From Deinococcus sp. AB2017081 (GTDB lineage: Bacteria; Deinococcota; Deinococci; Deinococcales; Deinococcaceae): DNA of 64,000 nt. Both the position numbers and the translations under genes were made by a program. A model generated the notes under the pieces. It was not told where the DNA came from. It did no database searches and saw only the letters and a list, made by a program, of their open reading frames with translations. Location of the stretch: positions 730,501 through 794,500 of the forward strand of contig NZ_CP140098.1 of assembly GCF_034440735.1 (NCBI RefSeq), in the 5' to 3' direction. Positions 59,878 through 64,000 of the stretch are shown here, in pieces. Each line of letters begins with the position of its first letter. Within the stretch, counting starts at the first letter, position 1.

Positions 59878-60930
59878 ATGACCCTCACCGACTACCGTAC
59901 CCTGGGCCGCTCCGGCCTGATCGTCAGCCCGCTCGCGCTGGGCACCATGACCTTCGGCAACGCCGCGTGGGGCAGCCCCGACGAGGCCTCCGCCCAGATC
60001 CTCGACGCCTACCTGGAGGCCGGCGGCAACGTGATCGACACCGCCGACGTGTACTCCGGCGGGCGCAGCGAGGAGCTGCTGGGCCAGCTGATCGCCGAGC
60101 GCGGCATCCGCGATCAGGTCGTGCTGGCGACCAAGTTCGGCTTCAACGCCAGACGGGGCGACCCGCACGCCGGCGGCAACGGCCGCAAGCACATCCGCGC
60201 CGCGCTGGAGGGCTCGCTGCGCCGCCTGAGGATCGACCATATCGACCTGTACTGGTTGCACGTGTGGGACATGGTCACGCCGGTAGAAGAGGTCTTGCAG
60301 ACCCTGGGCGATCTCGTGCGGGCCGGGCACATCCGTTACTTTGGCCTGTCGGACATGCCCGCGTGGTACGCCGCCAAGATGGCTGCGCTGGCGCAGGCTC
60401 ACCACGTCCCCGGCCCCATCGCCATGCAGCTCGAATACTCGCTGGTGGCCCGCGACATCGAGACCGAGCACCTTCCTGCCGCCCGCGACGGTGGCCTGGG
60501 CCTGATGCCGTGGAGCCCACTGGCCGGCGGTTTTCTGGCCGGGAAATATGAACAGGGCACAGCGGGCGTGACCGGTCAGGGCCGCCTGAGCGGCGCGAAC
60601 CCCTTTCAGGGGCCGTTCACCAAGTTCACCGAGCGCAACTGGGCCATTCTTGAGGCTCTGAAAGAGGTGGCTGCCGAGGTCGAGCGCCCACCCGCGCAGG
60701 TGGCGCTGGCGTGGCTGACCGCGCAGCCCGGCGTGACCTCGACCATCCTCGGGGCCAGCAGACTTACGCAGCTTCAGGACAATCTCGCTGCGCTGGAGAT
60801 CACACTGACGCCGGCCCAGCTCGGGACGCTGGACGCGGCGAGTGCGCCAGCTGGGGCCTTCTTCAGCCCGGAGCTGCGGCGTGTGGTCTTCGGTGGCGCA
60901 GACGTGCGCAACTGGGACGAACAGGGCTGA
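59878..60930 (+). CDS. Aldo/keto reductase
   Basis: A 350-residue AKR. Catalytic tetrad: Asp and Tyr in VIDTADVYSGG, Lys in VLATKFGF, His in LYWLHVWD. Cofactor-binding segment VTSTILGASRLTQLQDNLAAL is clear. AGGAGA precedes ATG 59878, and a 15-codon frame from ATG 59834 ends in an ATGA overlap with this start. Only moderately similar to the upstream reductase, so they are old paralogues and not a recent duplication. Confidence 0.93.
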   Translation: MTLTDYRTLGRSGLIVSPLALGTMTFGNAAWGSPDEASAQILDAYLEAGGNVIDTADVYSGGRSEELLGQLIAERGIRDQVVLATKFGFNARRGDPHAGGNGRKHIRAALEGSLRRLRIDHIDLYWLHVWDMVTPVEEVLQTLGDLVRAGHIRYFGLSDMPAWYAAKMAALAQAHHVPGPIAMQLEYSLVARDIETEHLPAARDGGLGLMPWSPLAGGFLAGKYEQGTAGVTGQGRLSGANPFQGPFTKFTERNWAILEALKEVAAEVERPPAQVALAWLTAQPGVTSTILGASRLTQLQDNLAALEITLTPAQLGTLDAASAPAGAFFSPELRRVVFGGADVRNWDEQG

Positions 60931-61002
60931 GCGCGGCGGTGCCGAAGTCTCCTGACCTGTGAGGTCATGGAACGTCTGCACGGCGCTTTCTACACTGCGG
61001 GC

Positions 61003-61815
61003 ATGACCACTTCACTCCCGGCACCATCGTCGTTCGGTGGGTTGCTGCGGGCGTGGCGCACCCGCCGCCGCCTGAGTCAGGAACACCTCGCGGCCGAGGC
61101 GCTGGTGTCGACCCGGCATCTCAGCTACCTGGAGACCTCGAAGGCGGCCCCCAGCCGTGAGATGGTGCTGCGGCTGAGCAAACCGCTGGGGCTGCCGCTG
61201 CGCGAGCGCAACCAGTTGCTGCTGGCCGCCGGCTTCGCTCCCCATTACGCGCAGCGCCCGCTCGACGACCCGGCCCTGAGGGCCGCGCGTGAGGCCATCG
61301 ACACGGTGCTCAGCGGTCACGACCCCAACCCGGCGTTGGCGGTCGACCGGCTGTGGAATCTGCACGCGGCGAACCCGACGGCCCAGCGGCTGATGGCCAG
61401 TGTGCACGCGGAGCTGCTCAGCGCTCCCGTGAACGTCCTGCGCCTGAGCCTGCACCCGCTGGGCCTCGCTCCACGCATCGAGAACTACAGTGAGTGGCGG
61501 GCACACCTGCTGGCCCGGCTGCGCCGCGAGGCCGACCTCAGCCCGGACGGTGCCCTGCATGACCTGCACCGTGAACTGGTGGCCTTTCCCGCTCCACCTG
61601 GCAGCCTGCGCCATGTCCCGGACGGCGCGGAACGGCCCCCGATCGTGATTCCGCTGCGGCTCCACACGCCGGCGGGTGGGCTCAATCTGCTGAGCACCAC
61701 CACCGTGTTCGGCACGCCGCTGGACGTGACCCTGTCGGAACTCGCCATCGAGTCCTTCTTCCCGGCCGACCGCGCCACGGCCGAGCGGCTGCGTGTCCTG
61801 TCCCACGGCCCATGA
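61003..61815 (+). CDS. XRE family regulator with MmyB-like ligand-binding domain
   Basis: A 270-residue regulator: N-terminal helix-turn-helix (LLRAWRTRRRLSQEHLAAEALVSTRHLSYLETSK, about residues 13-46) and a C-terminal MmyB-type domain that binds fatty-acid-like ligands (HAANPTAQRLM, VNVLRLSLHPLGLAPRIENY, STTTVFGTPLDVTLSELAIESFFPAD). ATG 61003 is six bases behind TACACT (60991-60996). The next gene, a SnoaL-like protein, may be its target. Confidence 0.92.
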   Translation: MTTSLPAPSSFGGLLRAWRTRRRLSQEHLAAEALVSTRHLSYLETSKAAPSREMVLRLSKPLGLPLRERNQLLLAAGFAPHYAQRPLDDPALRAAREAIDTVLSGHDPNPALAVDRLWNLHAANPTAQRLMASVHAELLSAPVNVLRLSLHPLGLAPRIENYSEWRAHLLARLRREADLSPDGALHDLHRELVAFPAPPGSLRHVPDGAERPPIVIPLRLHTPAGGLNLLSTTTVFGTPLDVTLSELAIESFFPADRATAERLRVLSHGP

Positions 61816-61897
61816 CCTGCGGCGTTATCGCGTACTGGCCGCAGCGGGCGCACCATGCGCGCAGGTGACCCAGACGGGCACCCACCGGAGGATGACC

Positions 61898-62263
61898 ATG
61901 ACCCAGCAGCACACCCTGGCCCAGCAGTACCTCGACGCCTGGAACGAGGCCGATGCCCAGCAGCGGGACGCGCAGCTGCGCCGGCTCCTGACCCCGGACG
62001 CCACCTACACCGATCCGCAGATGACCGGCCACGGCCCGGACGGGATCGGGCAGATGATCGGCGCGGCCCGCACGCAGCTCCCCGGCCTGAGCTTCCGTCT
62101 GCGGGGCTCGGTCGAGACCCACCATGACACCATGCGCTTTTCCTGGGCGCTCGGCCCGGATGCGGACACTGCTGTTGCGGGGGGCACCGATGTCGTCGTG
62201 CTGGACGGCGGGCGGATGCGGCAGATCATCGGCTTCATCGATTTCGCACCGGCCTCCGGCTGA
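61898..62263 (+). CDS. SnoaL-like NTF2-fold protein
   Basis: A 121-residue nuclear-transport-factor-2-like protein (LAQQYLDAWNEADAQQRDAQLRRLLTPDATYTDPQ, then GFIDFAP). GGAGGA lies six bases before the ATG. The 82 bp after the XRE gene and the common orientation suggest one operon or local control. No enzyme activity is proposed. A strong hairpin separates it from the convergent RNase J gene. Confidence 0.82.
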   Translation: MTQQHTLAQQYLDAWNEADAQQRDAQLRRLLTPDATYTDPQMTGHGPDGIGQMIGAARTQLPGLSFRLRGSVETHHDTMRFSWALGPDADTAVAGGTDVVVLDGGRMRQIIGFIDFAPASG

Positions 62264-62277
62264 GTCGGATCATGCGA

Positions 62278-62310
62278 ACGCCGCCGCTCCAAACCTGGGA
62301 GCGGCGGCGT
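62278..62310. terminator. Hairpin between the SnoaL-like and RNase J genes
   Basis: ACGCCGCCGCTCC (62278-62290) and its exact complement at 62298-62310, seven-base loop, between two convergent stop codons. Confidence 0.75.
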
Positions 62311-62324
62311 AGGTCTGCTGATCT

Positions 62325-63998
<1,674 letters not shown>

Positions 63999-64000
63999 GT

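Overview
The window is about 64 kb of dense, GC-rich bacterial chromosome with no rRNA, tRNA, CRISPR array or transposase that I can see. Gene content points to a Deinococcus or close relative: the futalosine menaquinone genes mqnA and mqnE, a DUF3809 protein, a PilB/PilF pilus ATPase with several N-terminal GSPII-type domains as in Thermus, RNase J, a yqeK-LCP-rsfS cluster, and many promoters whose -10 box (TANNNT) lies only 6-9 nt before the start codon, the leaderless arrangement known in Deinococcus.

Layout. 0-6 kb: M23 peptidase, a LacI regulator with a sugar-binding protein and clear operators, and a catalytic/non-catalytic M16 peptidase pair. 6-9 kb: mqnE, an NTF2-like gene, an AT-rich orphan gene and mqnA in one tight operon. 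9-16 kb: DUF1684, TldD/PmbA, a GGDEF protein facing a GGDEF/HD-GYP protein. 16-19 kb: RNA modification (a RluA-type protein, a GidA-related protein, TrmB). 19-25 kb: methyltransferase, lipoprotein, a GH1 protein lacking its nucleophile, and phoB-phoR-phoU. 25-26 kb: a hairpin-rich island with a small membrane-protein-like frame behind a full-length Shine-Dalgarno, then metK. 27-33 kb: secreted proteins, a NarX/NarL-type pair, a His/Asp-rich repeat protein, coaD/rsmD, DUF3809. 33-38 kb: rsfS, LCP protein, yqeK, and cdaR/cdaA (c-di-AMP). 38-42 kb: acyltransferase, dynamin-like GTPase, and an accessory patch with a MITE-like repeat and a broken Imm8 immunity gene. 42-48 kb: ThuA and Gfo/Idh/MocA, TetR, IclR, M42 peptidase, fabI. 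48-54 kb: pgeF, YqeG phosphatase, pilB and pilT. 54-58 kb: lon, clpX, clpP. 58-64 kb: HxlR with two aldo/keto reductases, an XRE regulator, a SnoaL-like protein and RNase J.

Functional themes: two cyclic-dinucleotide systems, twitching-motility ATPases, ATP-dependent proteolysis, phosphate signalling, RNA modification, and several single regulators next to their likely targets.

The most unusual pattern is a set of four very short frames that start at leaderless spacing behind a -10 box and end in a 4-nt stop/start overlap (ATGA or GTGA) with a normal gene: the GGDEF/HD-GYP gene, rsmD, yqeK and the M42 peptidase. The second candidate is the toxin-like island at 25.36-25.73 kb.
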